Below, in pieces: positions 1 to 7,545 of a stretch of DNA of 64,000 bases. A program made the translations under genes and the position numbers. Position 1 is the stretch's first letter, and every line of letters starts with the position of its first letter. Source of the DNA: Dokdonia sp. 4H-3-7-5. GTDB lineage: Bacteria > Bacteroidota > Bacteroidia > Flavobacteriales > Flavobacteriaceae. A model generated the notes under the pieces. It made no database searches, was not told the origin of the DNA, and was given only the letters and a program-made list of their open reading frames with translations. The stretch lies in NCBI RefSeq assembly GCF_000212355.1, contig NC_015496.1:2450001-2514000 (forward strand), read 5' to 3'.

Positions 1-2
1 AT

Positions 3-221
3 GTGAAGCAAAAGCGGATAGACCTGGAAACAGAACTTACCGCAATGCAACAAGAAAACAAACAACTGAGAGACGCCATTGTGGCGAGTGAACAGAAGGT
101 GAAGACTCTTAAAACGGCAAATGCATTACTAGGCAGTAACGATTACAAAAGGGAAACCAAATTGAAGATAAACGCATTAGTACGTGAGATTGATACATGT
201 ATTGCGTCACTGGCTGAATAA
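3..221 (+). CDS. Coiled-coil hypothetical protein upstream of zapA (5' end outside window)
   Basis: The frame is open to the left edge of the window, so the true start probably lies upstream; the GTG at position 3 is only the first possible start inside the window. The visible 72 residues are rich in Glu, Lys, Gln and Leu with heptad-like spacing, as expected for a coiled coil. It ends 2 bases before zapA, so the two genes are very likely cotranscribed. A small coiled-coil protein encoded next to zapA could be a division-associated factor, but no family can be named from the sequence. Confidence 0.6.
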   Translation: MKQKRIDLETELTAMQQENKQLRDAIVASEQKVKTLKTANALLGSNDYKRETKLKINALVREIDTCIASLAE

Positions 222-223
222 TT

Positions 224-514
224 ATGGCAGACAAACTTAAAATTAAATTGTCAATTGCAGATCGCGTATACCCGCTTACTATTGATCCAGCTCAAGAGGA
301 AGGATTACGTAAAGCGACTAAGGAGATTGAAGCAATGGTAAAGCAATTTGAGCAGAGTTATGCCGTTAGAGATAAGCAAGATGTATTAGCAATGTGTGCA
401 TTGCAATTTGCTTCAAAGGTTACCCAAAAAACTATAAATGAAGACTCTCTTAGTGATGAGACAGCAGCTAGATTACAAAAACTAGCGGCACTCCTCGATG
501 AGAGCTTAACATAG
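224..514 (+). CDS. zapA: Cell division protein ZapA
   Basis: The 96-residue protein has the size and layout of ZapA: an N-terminal globular part beginning with KIKLSIADRVYPL, followed by a helical C-terminal half that forms the tetramer coiled coil. ZapA binds FtsZ in the cytoplasm and bundles protofilaments at the division ring. It follows the small coiled-coil gene by 2 bases. A 6S-like RNA and rny lie downstream, a zapA-ssrS order also familiar from gammaproteobacteria. ZapA is a divergent family, so the call rests on length, the N-terminal motif and context together. Confidence 0.85.
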   Translation: MADKLKIKLSIADRVYPLTIDPAQEEGLRKATKEIEAMVKQFEQSYAVRDKQDVLAMCALQFASKVTQKTINEDSLSDETAARLQKLAALLDESLT

Positions 515-540
515 ACGTTCTTTACATACAACAGCATATT

Positions 541-725
541 ACTGCCTGCATTGGATATTTTTTTGATAAACTCAACAGTTATTTTTTATAAAGAGTGACT
601 CTAAGTTGTAAAAGCATGCCGTTACTAGACTTGTCTAGGTAGACGGAACCTTGATCAGCTTTCTAGCTCTAATCCTTACTATTAGGAGTTTATACAAAAT
701 GCACTTCTAATGCAGGCTTTTTTAT
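541..725 (+). ncRNA. ssrS: 6S RNA-like structured RNA (ssrS candidate)
   Basis: The roughly 300-base gap between zapA and rny holds no ORF but can fold into a long closed rod. Positions 544-555 pair with 706-717 (12 bp, one G-U), enclosing about 150 nt with internal hairpins such as 667-673 with 681-688. The 3' strand runs straight into a T-tract at 718-723, like an intrinsic terminator. Size near 180 nt, a terminal closing stem and the position after zapA are hallmarks of 6S RNA, which sequesters RNA polymerase holoenzyme. I could not run a covariance model, so the family call is inferred. Confidence 0.65.
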
Positions 726-813
726 ATCTCATCGTGAGATGTTAAGGTTGTAAAACCTTATAAATCAACCATTAGTACTGCCCTCTGTGGCATTAAAAAT
801 ATTCACTAAAATT

Positions 814-2379
814 ATGGAACATAATGCACTCTTGTTCATCGTAGGTGTGATTGCACTAGCTTTAGGCTTTCTTATAGCAAAAATGCTAGAACGTAACAAC
901 GCATCGCAGATTATCAAACGCGCTAAGAAAAGTGCCCAAGGCATTTTAAAAGAAGCAACTTCTGATGGAGAGTCTCTTAAAAAAGATAAAATATTACAAG
1001 CAAAAGAAAAATTTATTGAGCTTAAAGCAGAGCATGAAAAAGTAATATTATCTCGTGATAAGAAAATGAATGATGCAGAGAAACGCGCTAGAGACAAAGA
1101 ATCTCAAGTAAGTGGAGAGCTTTCGCGAAATAAAAAATTAAATCAATCACTAGAAGATAAGATTAAAGATTACGATAAGCGCTTAGAATACGTAGATAAG
1201 AAAAAGGCTGAAGCAGAAAAGATGCATGAGAGTACTGTACAGCAGCTTGAAGTTATTTCTGGACTTTCTGCGGAAGAAGCAAAAAGTCAACTTGTAACAA
1301 CGCTGAAAGATCAAGCGAAGGCCGATGCAATGAAGCATGTTCAAACTGCCATCGAAGAGGCAAAAATGACGGCAGAGCAGGAAGCTAAGAAGATTATCAT
1401 AAATACGATACAACGTATTGGGACAGAAGAAGCGGTAGAAAATTGTGTATCTGTCTTTAATCTAGAAAGTGACGACGTAAAAGGTAGAATCATAGGTCGT
1501 GAAGGACGTAACATACGCGCTATAGAAGCTGCAACGGGTGTTGAGATTATAGTAGATGATACTCCTGAGGCAATCATACTTTCATGTTTTGATAGTGTGC
1601 GTCGTGAGGTAGCTCGTCTATCTCTTCACAAGCTTGTAACAGACGGTCGTATTCACCCAGCACGTATAGAAGAAGTTGTTCAAAAGACGACAAAACAGAT
1701 AGAACAAGAAATTGTTGAAGTAGGTAAGCGTACGGTGATTGACTTAGGAATACACGGTTTACACCCAGAGCTTATTAAAGCTGTTGGACGTATGAAATAT
1801 CGTTCTTCTTATGGACAGAACTTATTACAACACAGTAGAGAAGTAGCAAAACTTTGTAGCGTAATGGCTGCAGAACTTGGTGTAAATGCTAAGCTTGCTC
1901 GTAGAGCTGGACTTTTACATGATATAGGTAAAGTGCCAGATACTGATACAGAAACTCCACACGCAATCTTAGGAATGCAGTGGGCAGAAAAATATGGAGA
2001 GAAGCCAGACGTGTGTAATGCCATAGGAGCTCACCATGATGAGATAGAGATGACTAGTTTGTTATCACCTATTGTTCAAGTTTGTGACGCTATAAGTGGT
2101 GCACGCCCAGGAGCGCGCCGTCAGGTCCTAGATTCATACATCCAACGACTTAAAGATCTAGAAGAAATTGCTTTTGGTTTTCAAGGTGTTAAAAAAGCAT
2201 ATGCGATACAAGCAGGACGAGAACTACGTGTTATTGTGGAGAGCGAAAAAGTAAATGATGATAAAGCATCTAATTTATCTTTTGAGATTTCTCAAAAAAT
2301 TCAAACAGATATGACCTATCCAGGTCAAGTGAAAGTTACGGTAATACGCGAGACAAGAGCGGTAAATATTGCAAAGTAA
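814..2379 (+). CDS. rny: Ribonuclease Y (RNase Y)
   Basis: This is a membrane-anchored endoribonuclease that starts mRNA decay. It has an N-terminal transmembrane helix ([20 protein letters not shown]), then about 150 residues of charged coiled coil. Next comes a KH domain with [15 protein letters not shown], and then an HD domain with HSREVAKL and GLLHDIGK, whose His/Asp residues bind metal. From the ATG at 814 it is 521 residues, the usual family length. An in-frame GTG at 787 would add nine residues, but the ATG fits the family start better. One TTTCGCGAAA core at 1121-1130 is read as LSRN within the coiled coil. A terminator follows at 2404. Confidence 0.95.
   Translation: MEHNALLFIVGVIALALGFLIAKMLERNNASQIIKRAKKSAQGILKEATSDGESLKKDKILQAKEKFIELKAEHEKVILSRDKKMNDAEKRARDKESQVSGELSRNKKLNQSLEDKIKDYDKRLEYVDKKKAEAEKMHESTVQQLEVISGLSAEEAKSQLVTTLKDQAKADAMKHVQTAIEEAKMTAEQEAKKIIINTIQRIGTEEAVENCVSVFNLESDDVKGRIIGREGRNIRAIEAATGVEIIVDDTPEAIILSCFDSVRREVARLSLHKLVTDGRIHPARIEEVVQKTTKQIEQEIVEVGKRTVIDLGIHGLHPELIKAVGRMKYRSSYGQNLLQHSREVAKLCSVMAAELGVNAKLARRAGLLHDIGKVPDTDTETPHAILGMQWAEKYGEKPDVCNAIGAHHDEIEMTSLLSPIVQVCDAISGARPGARRQVLDSYIQRLKDLEEIAFGFQGVKKAYAIQAGRELRVIVESEKVNDDKASNLSFEISQKIQTDMTYPGQVKVTVIRETRAVNIAK
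1121..1130. repeat. TTTCGCGAAA palindrome copy 1 (core only), in rny
   Basis: The 10-bp core lies in the coiled-coil region of RNase Y and is read as LSRN. The right flank departs from the extended consensus after the core. Confidence 0.8.
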
Positions 2380-2403
2380 TTTAAAACTACACTATAATCT
2401 GAG

Positions 2404-2434
2404 AAAGCCTGTACATATAGTACAGGCTTTTTTA
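2404..2434 (+). terminator. Intrinsic terminator after rny
   Basis: A perfect 10-bp stem (AAAGCCTGTA with TACAGGCTTT, 2404-2413 and 2421-2430) has a 7-base loop and is followed by a T-run. It lies 25 bases after the rny stop. Confidence 0.9.
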
Positions 2435-2569
2435 TTGGTACCTATTGTAATCACTTCACTTTGAGTAATTCGTAATGAACACTATCTTGTTTAAGATATT
2501 AATATTCAAAACTTGCTATGATCTCTAATTATTTAAAAAGTGTTCCTTTTTTATAATTAGTTCTAAAAG

Positions 2570-2602
2570 TTTATGGCTAACTCAAATAAGTTGCTACCTT
2601 TG
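2570..2602 (+). promoter_or_regulatory. Candidate Bacteroidota promoter of the arginine operon
   Basis: TACCTTTG at 2595-2602 matches the Bacteroidota -7 consensus TAnnTTTG exactly. A weak TTT at 2570-2572, 22 bases upstream, could serve as the -33 element. Transcription would begin near 2609, only a few bases before the leader ORF at 2616. Confidence 0.55.
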
Positions 2603-2615
2603 GACTATCTAACTA

Positions 2616-2726
2616 ATGAATAGAATAATTGCACATATTTCAAATAGTCTTACAGCACTTCTTGCTGCAAGACCCGCTATGCAATTAATTCCTGTTCCTG
2701 TACGACGCTTCCGCCGCCGCCCGTAA
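2616..2726 (+). CDS. Putative arginine-rich leader peptide of the arg operon
   Basis: This 36-codon ORF starts just downstream of a TACCTTTG promoter element and ends about 100 bases before the first arginine biosynthesis gene. Its C-terminus is VRRFRRRP: five Arg codons (CGA, CGC, CGC, CGC, CGC) within six codons at 2703-2720, then Pro and TAA. Two further Arg codons lie upstream, at residues 3 and 19. Position, size and a run of codons for the end product of the operon are the classic signs of a leader peptide for ribosome-mediated attenuation. An arginine-sensing nascent arrest peptide is an alternative, since ARPAMQLIPVPV precedes the Arg run. No ArgR gene is visible in the window. Translation is inferred, not shown. 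Confidence 0.62.
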   Translation: MNRIIAHISNSLTALLAARPAMQLIPVPVRRFRRRP

Positions 2727-2743
2727 GGGTAGCTCAATAATGA

Positions 2744-2772
2744 GGGATGGTAGGTGAGTCCTATCCCGTTTT
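2744..2772 (+). promoter_or_regulatory. Hairpin with short T-run in the arg leader (attenuator candidate)
   Basis: GGGAT...AGG at 2744-2754 can pair with CCTATCCC at 2760-2767 (8 bp with a 3-nt bulge, loop TGAGT), followed by GTTTTCC. A second small hairpin, TTCC/GGAA (2771-2774 with 2781-2784), lies just downstream. The 3' strand GGAACCGTC at 2781-2789 is also complementary to GACGCTTCC at 2704-2712, inside the Arg codons, with one C-C mismatch. Alternative pairing is therefore possible, but the U-tract is weak. Confidence 0.35.
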
Positions 2773-2825
2773 CCACAAAAGGAACCGTCACATTTTCAAT
2801 ATACATTTTAACTTAAATCATCGCT

Positions 2826-3443
2826 ATGCAAATTGTTGTAGCCACGATTTCGCACACACCATATGCTCAGATTATCTGTGATACTATCGCAGAGTCATCT
2901 AAAGTTCGTGGTACAGGAATCGCTCGTAGAACTCCAGAATACGTAATCTCAAAGATGGAAGCAGGTAATGCTGTCATTGCTTTAGAGGGAGACGTTTTTG
3001 CTGGCTTCTGTTATATAGAAGCTTGGGGACACGAAAAATTTATTGCCAACTCTGGACTTATTGTTCACCCAGACTTTAGGGGACAAGGACTTGCCAAAAA
3101 AATTAAAGGAGAAATATTTAAGCTTTCGCGAAAGCGTTATCCAGATGCAAAAATCTTTGGAATCACTACGGGTCTTGCTGTGATGAAGATTAATAGTGAC
3201 CTAGGTTATAAACCCGTCACATTTTCTGAACTCACAACAGATGAAAGCTTCTGGAAAGGTTGCCAGACCTGCAAGAACTTTGATGTACTCACACGTACAG
3301 AGCAAAAGATGTGCTTATGCACAGGGATGCTCTATGATCCATCAAAAGAATTAAAATCTACAGAAAAAAATACTGTAAAGGCACCTGTTTTTAACAGGCT
3401 AAAACAAATAAAGGAAAAGCTATTCCTTAAAAAAAATAAGTAA
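2826..3443 (+). CDS. GNAT acetyltransferase, first gene of the arg operon (candidate N-acetylglutamate synthase)
   Basis: The 205-residue protein has a GNAT fold: acetyl-CoA loop RGQGLAKKI at 85-93, preceded by the strand ANSGLIVHPDF. It heads the arginine operon and overlaps argG by one base. The operon needs an N-acylglutamate synthase, and no classical argA or argJ is present, so this gene is the natural candidate; comparable GNAT genes lead arg clusters in other Bacteroidota. The C-terminal third carries Cys146, Cys149, Cys163 and Cys165 (CxxC-x13-CxC), a possible metal site not part of the GNAT core, and ends in a Lys-rich tail. Substrate is inferred from context only. A palindrome copy is read as LSRKR at residues 100-104. 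Confidence 0.75.
   Translation: MQIVVATISHTPYAQIICDTIAESSKVRGTGIARRTPEYVISKMEAGNAVIALEGDVFAGFCYIEAWGHEKFIANSGLIVHPDFRGQGLAKKIKGEIFKLSRKRYPDAKIFGITTGLAVMKINSDLGYKPVTFSELTTDESFWKGCQTCKNFDVLTRTEQKMCLCTGMLYDPSKELKSTEKNTVKAPVFNRLKQIKEKLFLKKNK
3122..3135. repeat. TTTCGCGAAA palindrome copy 2 (14 bp), in the GNAT gene
   Basis: GCTTTCGCGAAAGC is read as part of KLSRKR, between the acetyl-CoA loop and the next strand. Confidence 0.85.
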
Positions 3444-4624
3444 TGAAAAAATTAATCTTAGCATACTCAGGAGGACTCGATACAAGCTATTGTGTAAAAT
3501 ATTTTACTGCCGAAATGGGATATGAAGTGCACGCTGTAAGTGTAAATACAGGTGGATTTACAGATCAAGAAATTGCAAATAACAAAGAGAAAGCCCTTGC
3601 ACTAGGAGCAAGCTCATATACAAATATAGATGCCGTAGCTACATTTTATGATACGGTGGTAAAGTACCTAATTTTTGGTAATGTACTTAAGAACAATAGT
3701 TATCCACTTTCTGTAAGTGCAGAACGTATAGTGCAAGCCATAGAGATTGCAAATTTTGCCAAAGCTCAAAACGCAGATGCTATTGCTCACGGTAGTACGG
3801 GTGCAGGTAACGATCAGGTACGTTTTGATATGACCTTCCAGACTATTGTGCCAGAGTTAGAAATAATAACGCCGATAAGAGATCAAACGCTTTCGCGAAA
3901 GCAAGAAATCGATTACCTACAGAGTCACGGTATCTCATGGTCTTGGGAGAAAGCGCAATACTCGATCAATCAAGGTTTATGGGGTACAAGTGTAGGAGGG
4001 GCACAAACCCTAACCTCACATCAAACACTTCCTGAAGATGCATATCCTAGTCAGCTGGAAGCTAGCGATTCGCAAACCTTAAAGATTGGATTCACACAAG
4101 GGGAACCTATATCACTTAATGGTAAGAAAGGGTCACCAGTGGAGATTATAGAGCAACTAGAAGACATCGCAAGCAAGTATGCCATAGGTCGCGGGATGCA
4201 CGTAGGCGATACCATTATTGGTATAAAAGGAAGAGTAGGTTTTGAAGCTGCAGCTCCTCTAATCATACTTGAAGCACATCGCACTCTTGAGAAACACACG
4301 CTTTCAAAATGGCAATTACAACATAAAGAAAACATCGCTTTGTGGTATGGTACTCACTTACACGAGGGATTATACCTAGAGCCAGTAATGAGAGACTTTG
4401 AAGCCTTCTTAAAGAGCAGCCAGAATACTGTCACGGGAGAGGTCGAGTTGATATTACATCCATATAGATTTGAGGTAGTAGGTATCACATCAGATTATGA
4501 TCTTATGCAATCTAAGGTAGCGAGTTATGGAGAAGAAAACCAAGGATGGACTGCTACCGAGGCAAAAGGGTTTATAAAAATATTAGGTAATCAGTCTAGA
4601 ATCATAGCAAACCAAAACAAATGA
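3443..4624 (+). CDS. argG: Argininosuccinate synthase
   Basis: It condenses citrulline and aspartate with ATP to argininosuccinate in the cytoplasm. The N-terminus has the ATP-pyrophosphatase P-loop LAYSGGLDTSYC (residues 6-17). Further family motifs are AHGSTGAGNDQVRFD around 113-127 and the GRGMHVGDTIIGIKGRVGFEAAAP region. At 393 residues it is of normal length. It overlaps the GNAT gene by one base and argC by four (ATGA), so translation is probably coupled. A palindrome copy encodes LSRKQ near residues 150-154. In Bacteroidota the citrulline substrate comes from deacylation of acyl-citrulline by ArgE. Confidence 0.96.
   Translation: MKKLILAYSGGLDTSYCVKYFTAEMGYEVHAVSVNTGGFTDQEIANNKEKALALGASSYTNIDAVATFYDTVVKYLIFGNVLKNNSYPLSVSAERIVQAIEIANFAKAQNADAIAHGSTGAGNDQVRFDMTFQTIVPELEIITPIRDQTLSRKQEIDYLQSHGISWSWEKAQYSINQGLWGTSVGGAQTLTSHQTLPEDAYPSQLEASDSQTLKIGFTQGEPISLNGKKGSPVEIIEQLEDIASKYAIGRGMHVGDTIIGIKGRVGFEAAAPLIILEAHRTLEKHTLSKWQLQHKENIALWYGTHLHEGLYLEPVMRDFEAFLKSSQNTVTGEVELILHPYRFEVVGITSDYDLMQSKVASYGEENQGWTATEAKGFIKILGNQSRIIANQNK
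3889..3902. repeat. TTTCGCGAAA palindrome copy 3 (14 bp), in argG
   Basis: It is read in the LSRKQ frame of argininosuccinate synthase, just before a helix beginning EIDYLQSHG. Confidence 0.85.
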
Positions 4625-5595
4625 AAAATATAGGAATCATAGGTGGTGCAGGTTATACTGCTGGGGAGCTCATTAGACTGCTTATTCATCACCCGGAAGT
4701 GCAGATTGACTTCATTTACAGTACTAGTAATGCTGGTAATGCAGTAGGGATAGTTCATCAAGATCTTGCTTATGTAGATTTTGCTTTTACAAGTGAGGTA
4801 AACACAAGTGTAGATGTAGTTTTTTTATGTCTAGGTCACGGTAACTCTGGTAAATTTCTTGAGCAATATAGCTTCTCTTTAAGCACGAAGATTATTGATT
4901 TGAGTAATGAGTTTAGACTTAAAAGTGATGTCACTTTTAAGGATAGAACATTTGTATACGGCTTGCCAGAAATTAATAAAGAAGCAATTATTAATGCGCA
5001 AAATATTGCAAACCCTGGCTGCTTTGCTACTGCTATTCAGCTTGCATTATTGCCGCTGGCGAGTGCTTATTTACTCAATAAAGATGTGCATATTAACGCC
5101 GTAACAGGTGCTACGGGAGCGGGAGTAAAACCAAGTGCTACTACGCATTTTGGGTGGAGAGATAATAACTTCTCACACTACAAGGCTTTTAATCATCAGC
5201 ATCTTGGGGAGATAGGAGAGTCTGTTGTTCAGCTGCAAGAGAGTTTTAACAGCGAACTTCATTTTATTCCGCAGCGTGGTAATTTTTCTAGAGGGATTTT
5301 TGCAACTGCCTACACATATTTTGAAGGTACGATTGAAGAAGCATATGCGCTTTATGATGATTTTTATAAGGATTCCCCTTTCGCGAAAGCGGTAAAAGCA
5401 CCTTTACACCTTAAACAAGTGGTCAATACAAACTACTGCTTTATCCATTTAGAAAAACACGGTAATAAATTATTAATTACCAGCGTGATTGATAATCTCT
5501 TAAAAGGAGCGAGTGGTCAAGCTGTAGAAAATATGAATCTAATGTTTGGTTGGGCTCAAGATACTGGTCTCCATCTCAAGGCAAGTTATTTCTAA
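4621..5595 (+). CDS. argC: N-acetyl-gamma-glutamyl-phosphate reductase
   Basis: It reduces acylglutamyl phosphate to the semialdehyde with NADPH, the third step of arginine synthesis. The Rossmann start IGIIGGAGYTAGELIRLL covers residues 4-21. The catalytic Cys134 sits in NPGCFAT, and HFIPQRGNFSRGIFATAY belongs to the C-terminal dimerisation domain. At 324 residues it is slightly shorter than many homologs. The start overlaps argG by 4 bases. It lies in the arg operon before proC. A 12-bp palindrome copy is read as PFAKA in the C-terminal half. Confidence 0.95.
   Translation: MKNIGIIGGAGYTAGELIRLLIHHPEVQIDFIYSTSNAGNAVGIVHQDLAYVDFAFTSEVNTSVDVVFLCLGHGNSGKFLEQYSFSLSTKIIDLSNEFRLKSDVTFKDRTFVYGLPEINKEAIINAQNIANPGCFATAIQLALLPLASAYLLNKDVHINAVTGATGAGVKPSATTHFGWRDNNFSHYKAFNHQHLGEIGESVVQLQESFNSELHFIPQRGNFSRGIFATAYTYFEGTIEEAYALYDDFYKDSPFAKAVKAPLHLKQVVNTNYCFIHLEKHGNKLLITSVIDNLLKGASGQAVENMNLMFGWAQDTGLHLKASYF
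5378..5389. repeat. TTTCGCGAAA palindrome copy 4 (12 bp), in argC
   Basis: It is read as PFAKAVKA; the left flank CCC breaks the extended palindrome. Confidence 0.8.
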
Positions 5596-5613
5596 TAGTT
5601 AAGATATAGACAT

Positions 5614-6402
5614 ATGAAAATAGCAATCATTGGAACGGGGAATTTAGGTCTTGCCATCGCAAAAGGACTCATCACAAATAATGCGGTGACTAGCTTATAT
5701 CTTACTAAAAGAGATATTTCGAGTATCGAAAAATGGGATGCGTACAAGGAAGTAACAACTACGAGTGATAACCGTGAGGCTGTTGTAAAAAGTGATATTC
5801 TCATTTTTGCAGTACAGCCAGGTCACTTTGCAAGTATACTTGAAGATATTAAAGAATTACTTACAGAAAAACATATTATCATCTCTACAATCACAGGTTT
5901 TAAAGTGCCGCAAATCGCTGAAATTGTAGGAGACGATCAATTTATTATACGTGCAATGCCTAACACTGCTATTGCCGTAGGTCAAAGTATGACCTGTTTA
6001 TGTAGCAACACGGCAGGGGAAAAGCGTATTGCCATAGCCGAAGCCATTTTTAATAAACTAGGCACAAGTCTTATTATCCCAGAAGGACAGATGCAAGCTG
6101 CTACGGTAATCTGTGCGAGTGGTATTGCTTTCTGGATGCGATTGATAAGAGCAACTACGCAGGGAGCTATACAGTTAGGTTTTGACGCAAAAGAAGCGCA
6201 AGAACTTGCTATGCAAACCTGTCTAGGAGCTGCCACTTTGGTTATTAAATCTGGTAATCACCCAGAAGCAGAAATTGATAAAGTGACTACCCCAAAGGGC
6301 TGTACCATAGAAGGTCTCAATGAGATGGAACATTCAGGTTTAAGCTCTTCTCTCATAAAGGGAATCGTGGCTAGTTATCAAAAAATTAATAGCATCTCAT
6401 AG
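5614..6402 (+). CDS. proC: Pyrroline-5-carboxylate reductase
   Basis: It makes L-proline from pyrroline-5-carboxylate using NAD(P)H. The N-terminal Rossmann motif is AIIGTGNLGLAIAKG (residues 3-17). The C-terminal family region contains TTPKGCTIEGLNEMEHSG, where the substrate-binding loop lies. The protein is 262 residues, typical of ProC. It sits between argC and argD, 18 bases from each, so proline and arginine synthesis share one transcript here. How P5C is supplied is not answered by this window: no proA or proB is present. Confidence 0.93.
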   Translation: MKIAIIGTGNLGLAIAKGLITNNAVTSLYLTKRDISSIEKWDAYKEVTTTSDNREAVVKSDILIFAVQPGHFASILEDIKELLTEKHIIISTITGFKVPQIAEIVGDDQFIIRAMPNTAIAVGQSMTCLCSNTAGEKRIAIAEAIFNKLGTSLIIPEGQMQAATVICASGIAFWMRLIRATTQGAIQLGFDAKEAQELAMQTCLGAATLVIKSGNHPEAEIDKVTTPKGCTIEGLNEMEHSGLSSSLIKGIVASYQKINSIS

Positions 6403-6420
6403 TGCTGAAAAATAAAGAGT

Positions 6421-7545
6421 ATGAAATTATTTAATGTATATCCACTTTATGATGTTACTCCTGTTAAGGCAGAGGGATGTTATGTGTATGATCAAAGTGG
6501 TCAGGAGTATCTTGATTTATATGGTGGTCACGCGGTGATCTCTATAGGTCACGGACACCCACATTATATAGAGAAATTAAAAACACAGATGGACGCTATA
6601 GGGTTTTATTCTAATGCAGTTCAGAATCCGCTGCAGGTGGAGGTTGCTCAGAAGTTAGGAGCGCTTTCTGGTTGTGAAGATTATGATTTGTTTTTCTGTA
6701 ACTCAGGAGCAGAGGCAAATGAGAACGGATTAAAACTAGCGTCATTTGACACAGGTAAAAGTCGCGTGGTAGCGTTTAAAAATAGCTTTCACGGGAGAAC
6801 ATCTGCCGCCGTTGCAGCTACTGATAATCCTAGCATCGTTGCGCCTATAAATGCACAACACCAAGTGTCAATACTCGATCTAGGTAATACGGAGCAACTA
6901 GAGGAAACTTTGCAACCAGGAGATTGCTGTGCGGTGATTTTGGAATTTATACAAGGTGTAGGAGGTTTAGATCAATCTACAGAGGTGTTTTATCAAGATG
7001 TTGCCGCGCTTTGTAAAAAATATGATGTAAAACTCATTGCAGACGAGGTGCAGTCTGGTTTTGGTAGATCTAGCGATTTCTTTGCTTTTCAGAAATATAA
7101 TATCACACCAGATATTATCACCATCGCAAAAGGAATGGGTAACGGTTTCCCCGTGGGCGGTGTGCTCGTGCATCACTCTATTGAGGCGAGATATGGGATG
7201 CTGGGAACAACCTTTGGCGGTAATCATCTTGCTTGCGCTGCTACACTTGCGGTACTTGAGGTAATTGAGAAGGAGCATTTGATGGCACACGCAAAGGAAA
7301 TGGAAATCTACTTTAGGGAGAAAGCACTTGCCTTTGGTAATCGGGTGACTGTAAAAGGTCGCGGATTAATGTTAGGGCTAGACTTAGGCTACGATGTAGG
7401 AGCATTGCGAAAAAAACTAATTTACGAGCATCACATTTTTACGGGTGGAGCAAAAAACAAACACGTGCTCAGAATACTTCCACCACTTACGATTCAAAAA
7501 CCACAGATAGATTTACTATTTGAAGCATTACACAAAGAGTTATGA
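6421..7545 (+). CDS. argD: Acetylornithine (acyl-ornithine) aminotransferase
   Basis: This class-III PLP aminotransferase converts acylglutamate semialdehyde to acylornithine with glutamate as donor. The PLP lysine is Lys237 in TIAKGMGNGFPVGG, and Asp208 in ADEVQSG contacts the pyridine nitrogen. CNSGAEANE near residue 93-101 binds the phosphate. At 374 residues it is full length. Its stop overlaps the argF' start by 4 bases. Whether it handles acetyl or succinyl intermediates cannot be read from the sequence. A second class-III aminotransferase at 32.5-33.7 kb has a different setting. Confidence 0.94.
   Translation: MKLFNVYPLYDVTPVKAEGCYVYDQSGQEYLDLYGGHAVISIGHGHPHYIEKLKTQMDAIGFYSNAVQNPLQVEVAQKLGALSGCEDYDLFFCNSGAEANENGLKLASFDTGKSRVVAFKNSFHGRTSAAVAATDNPSIVAPINAQHQVSILDLGNTEQLEETLQPGDCCAVILEFIQGVGGLDQSTEVFYQDVAALCKKYDVKLIADEVQSGFGRSSDFFAFQKYNITPDIITIAKGMGNGFPVGGVLVHHSIEARYGMLGTTFGGNHLACAATLAVLEVIEKEHLMAHAKEMEIYFREKALAFGNRVTVKGRGLMLGLDLGYDVGALRKKLIYEHHIFTGGAKNKHVLRILPPLTIQKPQIDLLFEALHKEL

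Noticed and set aside
765-1097. Minus-strand ORF of 110 codons opposite rny
   Set aside because: It is opposite the start of a clearly coding RNase Y gene and has no family features; a shadow of the coding strand.
2609-2806. Minus-strand ORF of 65 codons over the arg leader
   Set aside because: It is the complement of the Arg-rich leader region; its RRRKRR segment is only the reverse reading of the GC-rich codons. Promoter and context favour the plus strand.
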